A DNA stretch of 64,000 nucleotides, from assembly GCA_027625915.1 (NCBI GenBank), contig JANTQA010000015.1:4865001-4929000 (forward strand), read 5' to 3'. This DNA is from Anaeramoeba flamelloides (Eukaryota; Metamonada; Anaeramoebidae). This document shows, piece by piece, positions 34,927-48,000 of this stretch. How positions within the stretch are numbered: position 1 is the first letter of the stretch; every line of letters begins with the position of its first letter. The notes beneath the pieces are model-generated. The model did not search any database and was not told where the DNA came from. It was given only the letters and a program-made list of their open reading frames with translations. The position numbers were made by a program, and so were the translations under genes.

Positions 34927-37900
34927 TTTAATTATATATATATATATATATAGATAGATAGATATATATTCCTTAGAACCCCAAATATTCTAATCGCCTT
35001 TTAAATGAAATTTGTAATTTTGATTGTTATGAAAGGATTATAAGATATAGAATTTATAAACAATTATCTTTGAAAGAAAATTTTAGAATTAAAAATTGTA
35101 TAGGGGAAGATTATAATAAAAAAATAACTTGAAAAATATTTTTCAGCATTTGAAAAAAATATACTTGTTTCTTGGTTTCATTATTTTTCAATAGAAAATA
35201 TTCCAAAAAATTTTGTTTAAATTTTGTCTAAAAATCAAAAACTTCTTAGTCATAATAAACAAAATACATCATTCTTTACTGGAATTTTTTTGGTGACCTT
35301 TGCATCCTAACATTGCCTAAATTTTTTTTTAATAAATAATTTATTCATTTCAAAAAGATATATTGACATCTCTTATTGAAATTTTGTTTTCTCTATTAAT
35401 TACCATTCAATATTAAGGTATATTTTTGATTTTACCTAATTCAAAAATAAAAAATTATAAAAGTAAATTTTACAAAATAAAAATAATTTTTTTTCATTAT
35501 TAATATTCGACATTTTTTCAACAAGTAACTTTTTTAATTTTAAATTATTTGGTCAGCAGTTTGAGTCAAATTAATATTATCTGAATATTTTTTTTTAATG
35601 TTACAATTTCTTATTTTGTACTTTTAAAAATCTAGACATATAATAAAAAATAAACTTTTTTTCAAATAAAAGGGCAGATAAATTTTCAAGAATTATACAT
35701 AATTGAATCAAATTAATTGTAGTATCATTCTAAAAGATAAGTAACTCTTTAAAACATAAAAAAAAAACACTCAACTGGAATATTTAAAACTCATTAAAAC
35801 AAAACACTAAAAATTAAAATTAAAAATTTTAAAAATTGGTGTGCCCTTTTATTTGGAATGAGAAATCTCATTTTGTAAATTGTAAAGAAAAAAAATTATC
35901 AAATCAATAAAAACCACTGAACAGGGTGAATTGGGGAAAAGTTCTTTAAATTTTATTGATAATTCTTTACACATCAAACTTCTGTTCTGGAAAGTCTCAT
36001 TATCCAGATAAAGCCACAATTCATCTGGATATTTTGTTGGAATTTTTTCTTTTCTTTATTTTCTCTTTTCTTTGTTCCATGAATCAATCCTATAATGTTC
36101 TTTCAAAATTCACATATATCTAGCTTATTCGAAATCAAACTTAAACTGTTTCCCATTTTATACTGGTAGGCTATTTCCAAATTGATTTCTTCTTATCTTG
36201 TTTTTTTTTTCATTTTCCAACTGTTCAATATCCATAAATAAAAGAACAAAAAATTAAAAAATGAATAATTAAAATGAAAATCATCAATAAGTAATTATCT
36301 TATGAACAATCAAATTCAATAGTATTCATAATTTGAGAGGTATATACTTTTGTTCGAAAAGGGGTTTATTATTAAAATGACAAGTTATATAAACTCTTTT
36401 CTAGTTATGGGGTCAGACTTATATAAGAAATGGAATATAGACTATGTGGTTTTTCATTATTCTCTCAAAATAAATTTTTTAATTTTGAGATCTAGATCAT
36501 TTTTTTAAATGTAGTCACATTTTTTTTTTGTTTTTTACGTTTTTTTTATTCATTTTCTTTTTCTTTCTCTTTTTTTTTTAAGTAATTTATAAAAAAAAAA
36601 AATTCTTTGTTTCTCAAAATTAACATTAAGAAAATTGATTCTTTGGATGTTCTTTTAAAATTAATATATTTACAATTAAAAAATATTATTGTCAACAATT
36701 TATATTTTCTAAAAGAAAGGGAGTTTTTTGCCCAAGAATTTTAATGATATGGGAAACAAAAATTTTTTAACATTTTTTTTTTTTTTTTGAAATTTATAGT
36801 TTGTTTAGCTATTTTTTTCATAAATCCCAAATCGAATCTGAAGAATATTATTTCTCTTAAATCTAAACAATCTTTGTTTATTTAAAATCAAAAAAGCTAC
36901 TTTTTGTGATTCAATAAGATATTACAGGAATAATAATGATTCTTTCCAAAAGACTATAATCCATTTTTCAAAACTATTCTTACTTTTTTTTCTTCTTATT
37001 TCAATGTAAAATACAATTTAATATCCAATTGTACACAAATTCAATTCTATTTTGATCTTAAACTTCCAATGTTTTTAGTAAAATTGGAATTATGAATGTA
37101 ATTTGCTCAAAAGATTTCAGAATTTTCTTCATTTTTTATTCATTTTTTTGTTTTTTTTTTTTATCAAAAAAATTATTTCAAGAAATAAGTCTATTTTTTC
37201 AGATAAATTTTGAATTATAAATTGATTTTTATAGAAAATTATTTATAATTTTTTAGGATTTAGTTGTTTTTTTTTTGTTGTAAAACAATCACCACCATTT
37301 ACTCTATGTTTTGAAGAAATTTTCTAATTTGATCCTTCATTTTTGTATTCTATTTTTTTATAATAAAACTTGAAGAAATCAATTCCAGATTTACTTATGG
37401 TTTATTGTTGACTTCTTTGGTCTTTTAATGTATACGTCTTATTTAACAAAGAAATACACTTTTTTTTTTGAAATTCAGATTAAACTTTTCTCAAGTATTA
37501 TTTTGAAAACTCACTACAAGAAAAAAAATAAATTCAGAAAATTACAGTTTGCCAAAAATCCATATTGGATTTCATTTCTACACTGTTATAAATTATTTTT
37601 TTTCAAAGTTATGATAATTTTATTTAATTAAGATAAGATAGCTATTAAACACATTAAACTTCGAATACCCCCCTTTTTCAGAATTCCTGACTTTTGAAAA
37701 AAATCTCCTATTTTTGGGTTTATTTTTTTTTTTCAGAAATTAGTTAAAATGAATCAATTTTTGATTGAACATTAAGAAAGAAAAAATAATAAGTGTTAAA
37801 ACAATTTACAGGTTAATAAAGGGAAGATATATTAAAACTCAAACATGGAAAAAAATAAAATGATAAAAAATAATTCTAAAAACAGAAAAAAAATCATTTT

Positions 37901-38484
37901 TTGAATTTAATTTGGCAATATATTTCGCCAGAAATATTTGGTTTATTTTAAAATGGAAAAATATGATTCTCTTTAGAATATTTGAATTAAAAAGATACTT
38001 GAAAATTATCTCTCTACTAAGACAAATAAAAATTTCAAAAATTTTACAATTAAAAATGAAAACAATATAATCAAAATTTTCATTTATTTTATCAATTCCC
38101 ATTAATATTTAAGAAATTCAAAAGACCTTTTTCAAAATTTTTATGTATAACAATATTTATTAAATGAGTTTATTTCAAAAATATAAAATGCTCAGAAATT
38201 TATTTTGAAAAAATTTTCTGAGTTATGTTGTATTTATTGATTAGTTTGATTTGACTTTTGGGTATTCACAATAAAACTTTTTTTCGATATCAGACTGGGC
38301 TGATATTCAATATTGTAAACTCTTCATTATTTATTTAATTGTTATCTTAGCTTTAATTTAAAAATATGACTTTAAAAAAAAATCGATCAAACAAGAAGTA
38401 AAAAAAACATTATTATTTTTTCATCTTTTTGATTGTTTTCTTCTTGTCAAATTTTTTTTTTTTTTGTTCTTGAACCAAACGGAA
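34927..38484. other. Intergenic region, one T1 element, otherwise nothing seen
   Basis: A TA/GATA microsatellite lies at 34934-34969 just past the F-box gene stop. From 36369 to 38484 the sequence is poly(T)/poly(A)-rich with only low-complexity frames. Confidence 0.5.
35653..36368. mobile_element. 0.7 kb terminal-inverted-repeat element, family T1, copy 2
   Basis: It aligns along its whole length with 722-1423 in the same orientation: 'attgtagtatcattctaaaa', 'ggtgaattgggg', 'catctggatattttgttgga' and 'aactgttcaatatccata' all recur in order. Ends are AACTTTTTTTCAAAT and ...CGAAAAGGGGTT beside TA. The ends are more diverged than in copy 1. Confidence 0.7.
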
Positions 38485-41400
38485 ATGAATACAGTTCAAA
38501 TCTTTTACATTTTTTTTCTCTTTTTTTTGTTGGCCAATTCTTCTTCTGTCAAACACACCCCAAAAAATGAGATCTTCCAAAAGAGTAGCTATTTGCAAAG
38601 GAAAAGCACAAATCAATTAAACCAACCTTTACATTTGGCAAACACAAAAGACAAATTTCGAGAAAGAGAGGATGGATCTTTGTTACTCGATTCAAGTGTT
38701 GATAACAATGAGAATAATAATAAATACCAAAATGAAATTAGTTCGCCTCCAATCTCAATGCCTGTGAACAAAGAAAAAAACTCGCAAACAGAAGAAAAGG
38801 TATCAAAATTCAAATCGAACGATGCTGATTTTGTTGTTGATCCTTTGGTTTATTCTTCTTATTTTGCTGGATCGGGACAAGACACAGTTAAAACAACAAC
38901 TATTGGCTTTGGTACAGATGCCTACACCTTTGTCTTAATTGGTAAAACAAATTCCCCTGATTTCCCGACAATCAACTCCCTACCAAACGTCGCAAAGCCG
39001 AATGGTGACGACTATGTTGCATTTATTTCCAGGTTCGACTCAAATGGGAACATAATCTTTTCAACCTATTTTGGTGGGAATTCTGGAGAGAAAAAAAAGG
39101 ACTCACAAAGTATTGAAATTTCTCCAGAGTACGCAATAAGGGATGACGTTGGTAGGTTTTGGATTACAGGAAGTGTAAATAATTTACCCAATTTTCATAT
39201 TTTTTTCTTTCTTTTCTTTTTCGCTTGGTTTCTTTTCCTGCGAAAATCAAATTGCCCTAAAATAAAATTTAATCTCAAAGTTCAGGAATGAAGCTTAAAT
39301 AAATTTCTCGAGAAGAGAATCATTTCTAATTGGTTTTGGAAAGATACTTGGGTTTTTTCAACGAATAATTAGTAAAAGAGAAGAAAAATTCAAAATAACT
39401 GTTTTCGTGAGAAGAAGCCCATTTTGAACAGGTCAGGTTCTTGTAAAAATAATCGTCTAATTGCGTTTTGACACAAATTCTTCGATTTAAAGCAAAAAAA
39501 AAAAATTTCAACAAGTTTAAAAAATAAATCTAAACGAAAAAGACAAAAATTAAATTCTGAAAAAAGAGGAATTTAATTTTTTGATTCTAAAAGTTTAAGG
39601 AATATTTCAGAAGTTTCGTGAAATCTTTCAGATAAATTTAAAACAAAAAGAAAAAAATAAAATTGCACGTATATAAAGGACCACAAAATTTTCACAAAAA
39701 GTTAGGTGTGAAGTCTGATAAAAAATCATTTAACATTGAAACAAAAAATTTATTATTCTGTAAATATACCTTTTGTATATTTAGTAAATACCATTAAGTG
39801 ACTAGTATCTATTATTATTTTTTTTTTTTGACCAATTTTTGAATAAGTTTTCCTTATCTAGAAATTAGTTTAAGATTGAAAATAAACCGGGTCTTTCAAA
39901 TCAAAGTAATTGGCAAAAAATTTACTCAATCTCTATTAAATTTAGGTAAAAAAATTTAATAGAGATTAGTCCCCTAAGTTGCAAATTTTTTTTTGAAACA
40001 AGTTTTCATGAAGTTGAAGGTGTATCAATTAGGTTGGTTTCTTAAATCCTTTGGCTGAAATTTACAACAACGTCAAGGTAAATTGAGATCTTTCATTGTT
40101 TTTTTCGAATTGGTAATATTTCCCTAATAAAAAAATTTTTTTATAGTATGCCATAAAGGTGTTGTAAGGGTGTTATAAACGTTTAAAATGTTATAAAATT
40201 GTATAATAACAACTTTTATAACAAAAATATTTGTTATAAAATGAGTGATAAAATTTGTAATATATTATAAATATGTTATAGGATTATTTTTTAAAAAAAT
40301 ATGGAAAAAAATCATCATATAAAAGGGAATTGTTCTATAAAAACGTAATAAAACTGCTATTTATTGTTTTTTAAACAAGACTTATTCTTTGAGAAAATTT
40401 AACTTAATAATAATTGATAACTACATATAAAAAAGTGATTGTATCTCATAAAAGTTTAAGATAGTTGCTGTAGAAATATTTTGGGAAATCTTTGTGTTAT
40501 TAGGCCAAGTTTGAAAATTTTCTGATCTTCTTATTTCCAATTCTAAACAAGTAAAATAAGAATATTTTACCAAATAAATTTGTCTTTAAATATCATATTT
40601 CAAGTTATTTTACAACAGTACTTGAACAATTTTTTTTTACGACGTTGCTTAATTGATCACAGTGAGGTTTGTGAGTGTCTCAATTTTCAAACCAATTGAA
40701 CGCATGTTTTGGTCCAAGGAACCAAACTATTTGTTTAATAAAAGCCAAAAAAAAAAAGTACTTGATAATTTGGGGAATGTTCGGAAAAGGAATAAATTCC
40801 ATTTCTTTATTAAAAACAAAACCGAAAATACAAACATTGTTTTTTTCTTGTTATTCCAAAAAAGCAATATCATTTTTTACAAAAAATAAAAAATATTTGG
40901 TTTCTTTTTAAGAAGAAAAAAGAGAAAAGAGGGCATTTAAGAGGTTTTCAAAGTAGAAAAAAAAGAATGATCAAAAATTTAATAAAAAAAAAAAATAAAA
41001 AACATTTTTTTTGATTCGGGATGAACCCACATAATAAAAAAACCAAATATAAAAAAGAATTAAAAGATATTTTTTATCTTGGGATTTGGTTAGAAAAAAA
41101 CACGCATCTTGAATATAATTTCAAAAAAAGTGGAAAAGTCCTTGGAAACACTTAATCGATTGTTTCAACAAAATAAACTCAACAATGGAGTCAAAATAAC
41201 TTCTTTCAAAGCTCTCATTTTAAGTCAACTTTATTATGGTCTTGAAATATTTGACTTGAAACAAAATGATTTTGAAAGAATTGATAGATTTATCAATAAA
41301 ACAGTCACAAATTTCTTACAAATTAATATCCATTCACCTCGATTAATTTATAAAACTGAAGCAAAAAATTGATCTCGCTAGATTAAAAAATATACCGAAG

Positions 41401-42015
41401 AAAATATAAATTGATAGAAAAATTAGATTTCTTAAATTTAAAAAAATTAAAAACAATACTAAATTTTCGAAAATTGGAAAATGAAAATATTAATTGGCAC
41501 ACTAAGGGATTAAAATTATTAGATTTAGAATTAAAAGTTTTTCGATTAACCGAATTGGAAAATTCACCTAGTTGGAAAGTTCAACAATATCTAAAAATTA
41601 TAAAACAACAAAATTGCAATTTCAAACAACAAAAATATTTAAACTGGAAAGCCATAAAAACAATTCTAAAATTTCGAAATTTTACTAATTGTTTAAATAG
41701 GTACTCTTATGTAACAAGTAAAAATAAAAATAAAAATTGTGATTTATGTAAAGAAAAGTTAAATATTGATATCATTGAAGATTTCGATCATTTTTTATGG
41801 GACTGTCCGGCCTATAAAATAAATCGAAAAATCTGGATATCTGAATTTTTTGAAAAAATAAAAAATTAATAATATCAGAGATATTATTAATAAAAAGAAT
41901 TCATCATATATATTATCATTAGTAAGTGATAATAAAATTTGTGATTCTTTAACAAAATTTCTAAAAAAAAGTTTAGAAATTAGGGCACACAGGAGAAAAG
42001 CAATTTTCTCTCTTC

Positions 42016-42047
<32 letters not shown>

Positions 42048-45000
42048 TTTTTACCAAGTCGAGTCAAGAAATTTTAGAGGAATGCCGAAAACCAATTCAT
42101 TTTCAAGAATACACAATAAATGCAGGTTTTTGTTTTTGATGGTTTTCTGGAATTGGCTGACAAACGGAAAAAAAAAAGGAAATAGATCTCATTGAAAGGG
42201 CGGACGATCTAGTTTGTCTCTGTAAAATTTAAACCAAGTTTTGTCTCCAATGACGGAAATGTAAAATTTAACTTCTATGTTTTCGTTAACTCAATTGGGA
42301 GAAAAAAAGATCCTTTGAAGAGCCATTTCTTAAAAGTAGCAATTAAAAAATAACAAATCAGTTTTTTTTTTTTTTTATTTTTTTGTTTTTTGTTTCCGTG
42401 AGTTAGACACTGATTATGAGTTCAAAAAATAAATAATAACCCATATTGTTTTCATTTGTTCAACAATCATCTTTTATAATTATTCGTTTTGGATCCCCTT
42501 CCAGACTCAAAAAATTGGTATTATTCTGGTTCTAAGATGATATTAATCTATGTTCTTCGAACTCCTTAATATCATTTTTTTTTGTTTTTCGAACAATCTC
42601 ATTTTTTTCGTTCTTCCAGGCCAAACTCAGATTATAACAAGAAGATTGTTTCCAAATCAAAACAATAAACACAGTTATATAGATTATTTTTTAAAAAAAT
42701 ATGGAAAAAAATCATCAAAAGGAAATTTTGTTATAAAAATGTAATATAGATGTTATAAAAAAATTTTTTATTCGGATTTAAAAAAAAATTGTAAATTAAA
42801 AAAAAACTTCAAATCAAAAGAGATAATTTTATCCTTTTGAGATACACTGCTATTATATAATGGGGTATTTTTTTTATAAATATTACTAATTTAAAATTGG
42901 TCACCTTCTCACGAAAATGGTAAATTGATTTTTTCAAGATCTGGTTGTTTTTTCAACGAATAATTTACAAAATATTTTCAAAATTGAATTAAAAATTTTC
43001 ATTTATTAATTAGAAAATAACAGTATTGTAACACTTTCCCAAAATAAATAACAAAAAACAATAAACTTTGTTTCAGTCAAAGTGGCTATCCAAAAAAAAA
43101 ACATTTTTTTCAAATATCAAATATTTTTCATAAATGTGACCTTTGAAGAGTAAATAAGAAATAAGTAGAATAATAAACCTCAAAGAATAGTTGATATCTC
43201 CCTAAATAAAACTAATTAATCAATTATATTTTCTCAAAAATAGAAAAACAACTTAATTTTTAAATATATTGAGAAAAACAACAATGTTCATTTTGATCTC
43301 CAATTGAAGATCAAATAAAATTCCAATAGAAATCAAAATTATTTCTCAACAATCATTTTTACTTTATCAATAACATTAGAATAACACGTTTTTACCAAAT
43401 GACTCATAGATCTTGGAATAAAAAAAAAATTTGTAAATGAATTATGTTTCAATAAACAATTGAAAAAAAAAAAGTAAAAGATTATCATAAAAAAAGAAGA
43501 TTGCATCTTATTAATTTATTTTTTAAAATACAATTGGCAAAGATCGAGTGGAAACTTTCTCTTTTTTCTTTTTCTTCAAATTATTATGGATTTCTCTTCT
43601 TCATTTTATTATTTTTCATGGCTTTTTGGTTATTTTTTTCAAGTTTCGGGTTCAACTATTTTTTCCCATAATCAAGGAAATATTCAACCAACTGTAAATT
43701 TAAAGAAAATTCAAATCTATTTTCACAACCCAAAAACCACTCAACAAACACATCTAGTGTTCTTGTTAATTCTTTTTGTTTTGTAGCCATGGATTATTAT
43801 TGTTCTTCTGAGACCAATAAAAAATAAAAAATCAAAGTTACTGTAAAAATCAAAGTTAGTGTAAAAATGAAAATTAGTATAAAAATGATTTGTGGGAAAC
43901 TATATTCAGTTTATATACCCTGATGAGTGATTTAGTCTCTTTTTTTTTTTTTATCCTTACTATGCTTTTAAATTTTAAAGGGGAAAAATTTTTAATCTCA
44001 AAAAAAAAAAAAAGGGAATTTTAAATAGACATTTATTATTAATATCTCCTCATTTCCTTTTCAAAAAAAACAAAAAACAAAAAACAAAAAACAAAACAAA
44101 AAATAAAATACAATAAAAAAATCATTACAATGAAAATAAAAACATTTTAGTCAAATACCCCCGAGTTACCATTAACAAATAATGCGTATCAATCTGAATT
44201 ATTTGATATCAACACGATAGGATTTATTTTATGTTTGGGAAATGGCGGAAATAGTATTTTGTATTCCTCATTAATAGGGTCTGAAAATAATACGTTTACA
44301 AGTTTATATTATATAAAATGCATATTCCACGAGCTTAATGAATTTATTATAGTGGGGGGATCGACAAATGTAACCGAGGGGATATATCGGCATGAAATAC
44401 AGCCAATGACAAATGACACAAAATTCCATTATTTATATATTGGGCTGTATCAAATTAATACCAATGAGACGATAAACAGTTTCGGAACTGTGTTTGGTGG
44501 AACTGGGAAGGAGACGATAAGTAATTTAGTGGCCTTTCAGCAATATGATGACAAATGGGCAATTTGGGTAACAGGGGCAACAAATTCGGGTGATTTTTTT
44601 GATTACTATAATAAAACTCAAAATCCAAATGTTGAACCAATTATTTCAAATTATACTGGTGACGATTTTATTGGGTTCTTTGTGAGGATTGTTTATGATT
44701 TAAATGACGATTCTGAGAATATCCGTCCTGTGCTAAAAGGTGCATCTTTTATTGGTGATAAATATCACGATAATGCAATTTGGATACAAATAGATTATGC
44801 AAGATTAAATAATGGTAAGTATAATGGCGATGTCTATATTTCTGGATCAACACACAATTTTGATAGTTTCCCTGGCAATCCCATTAAACCCGAATGGATG
44901 AAATTTACAGAGAATGATGGTACTGTACAAGTAGGGTTTATCATTGGTATCAACCAACAAGGAACAGAATTTACATTTTCATTGCTTGTGGGCTGTGTTG

Positions 45001-48000
45001 AAGCAATTACTTCAATATCCTATAACTTTCCTCACCATGAAAATTCCATTTTAATGTCTGGCTATTCAAATTGTTCCGCAAAAGATCTCTATTTAAAAAA
45101 TGATATTTGGGAAACACTTAAACCAAACGCTGGTTCATTAGATTACTTTAATATGAAAACCTTAGTATATAATTTAAATCTTACTCGTGTATTTGACCTT
45201 CAGAATGATCATAATTTTGGTGACTATTTTTATTATTCTTCCTTTGTGGACGGAATTCATTTTTCAAATGTGTTAAATGATTACCCCACAGTTAAAACTG
45301 ATTTGTTAGGCAACCTATATTCCGTTTTTAATATTATCGGTAAATCATATAATAATACCAAATGGTCGGATAATGCCTTTATGATCGAAACTTTTGGTGA
45401 ATCTAGTATAATAATTAGAGTATATGGCGGCATTTTTTGTAACCCTGGTTCCTATAACAGCTCGGAAATCAAGTTATGTTTACTTTGTCAAGCAGGTAAA
45501 ATAATTATTCCCAATCAAATTTTTATTTTTTTATCTATGATAATTTTTTTTTTTTTTTTTTTAATTATTATGCAATTAACCAATTTTATTTACAATAAGT
45601 ATTTTATCTTATTATTTTTGAAAATATTTTAAATTTTAATGTACTCTTTGATTCATAAGTAAATAAATCTGACTTTTAAAATAATTCCATTCTATTGAAG
45701 ATTTAATTAGTAATAGTACACCTCATGAATTTTTTTCCAATTGGCAGAAAAAATAATCTTATAATCATCAACCCGAATAATCCTTGATGAAATATATTTC
45801 TTGTCCAAAGTACACAATTTTTTTTTAAATACTATTTAAGTGATCAGTACTATATGACAACAGGGACAAATTTTCAAATATTTTATAAGTGGTATTCTTT
45901 ACTTACAAATTTTTGTAGATGCCAAAGTTTCTAAAAATTCTGATCAACTAAGAAAGCCATAAAAGAAAATTGGTACTGTGAGATCAATTTTTTTTTTCCT
46001 TTTTTCCGATGACAAAGAAAACTTTTAAATTCTAATTTTTTCTCACAATTTATCTAGTTTTTACCCCGTTTATTGTAATTTTGATCATTATTATACAAAC
46101 ACTAGTTTTTATTGTCAGGAATATTAATGTAAAGAGTTTTTTTCTATTTAGAGATAATTCTTTTGGTTAACCAAAAAATTGATTTATTCAACCAATTGAA
46201 AAATTTTATTATTTTTTTGAGATTGATAGTTATAAAAATTAAATTTTATAAAGTCAATTTCAAATTTTACTTATAAATTGTGTTTTTATTTTCTAAGATA
46301 AAATTCGATTTTTCAAATAAAATTTTCTTCAAGATATTTGGGAATTAGTTCATTTGACCCTCAAAATCCAAAATAAATTATTTTATCACAAAAATCAGAT
46401 TAAATTGTTCTAATAATTCTTGTGAATAAGGCCAAACAATTTGTTTTAAAAAAATTTTAACAAATTCAAAATTCTTTTGTCATTTTTTTAATTTTTTGTA
46501 AACAAGAAAATCACTTTTTTAAAACCTGAAAGAATAAAAAAATTTTTACTTCATGTATCTAAATTTTCATTGATAAATTGTAGTTAAAATTCTATCAAAT
46601 TTTCATTTATTAAATCAACTATACTTCAAGAAGTTTTGTTGGTTGATATTTGTATTGAAATATTAATCATAAAAAATAATAACCAAAATTAAAAATTTTC
46701 TTTCAAAATCATTGTTTTCCAACATAAAAAGAAAAATATTTTTTACATCATTTTCAAGAATTAACTCAATTATTAATACAGATAATAGGTTACTTTTTTC
46801 AGGTTTTATATTGGAAACATGTGAATTTTGGATTTCAAAAAAGAGACTCAAATTAATAAATTGTTTAGATGCTGTTAACTCATCCATTTCATTAATCGAA
46901 AAACAAAGGATAAAAAAAAATAAATCAATATCTTGACAAGATTTCATTTTAATTTTAAAAAATACGACTCCCTGAATGCACAATTTATTTATTTTCTTCT
47001 TAAATAATTTCTTATTTAAGACATAAATACTTTTTTGTACTTTTTTAAATTAACAATTCCAATAACATTGCTGATTTTTTTTTTTTAAAAGGGAGGAAAA
47101 AATTTTTTTAATTATTGAAGTAGGTACATTTTATCATTTTTAAAAATTTTAATTGTGAGAACCTTACTGAAAAAATGATTTTTGAGTTTCATTAGATACT
47201 GAAAATTTGAAAATATTTTACCGTTCAAAGATTTATTTTTGAAAAGAGATACAAACCAAATTAAACCAGAGTTGAATCTTTCATTTTTTAATTTTTTGAA
47301 CATTTTTTTCTTTTAAAATTTTGGTTTTTATTAAATTTATTCTCAAATCTTGAAATGTGTTTATTTGATTGATGTAATTAATCAAAAAATAAACCAAAGA
47401 AAATTTTTTTTAACATTTTATTTTAAACAAATATTTTATTTTTCACTTTTTTATGATTGAAGAAGTGTAAATTGCACTCTAGTTGCCCTTAGACTTAAAT
47501 TCCCTTTCAGAAATTTAAGCAACAAAATCATAAATTTCACGATTATTAATTTATGAAAATAATTTCAAACTATCATCGTTTAAAAGTATTTCATTAAGAT
47601 TATTTCTTTTTATTTATTTTGAAAAAATAATCTATCTTTTTCATAGGAAGGACATATCCATAAAAAATATCAATATTTTCAATAATTTCCTTCTTTTTAT
47701 ACTTTAAGCATAAAGGACAATTTTTATTTGGCTTTTTATTGATTACATAGTAATATCTATTTAAACATACCATAAATGTTCTGAATTTTATAATTGTTGA
47801 GCTTGAAGGATAACTTAAATATTTTTGAGTTTTAATTAAATAATTTTGATATTTTATTATTGTTAAATATTTTTTGGGTTTTTTTTCAAGTGTTATAAGT
47901 ACCGTAGAGTGCCTATCTTTTCAAGAATTCGAAATAATAGAAAAAATATTTGATTTTATTCAATTCTTTTAAATCCTGGAAACGCTAACTGCAGTTTTTT

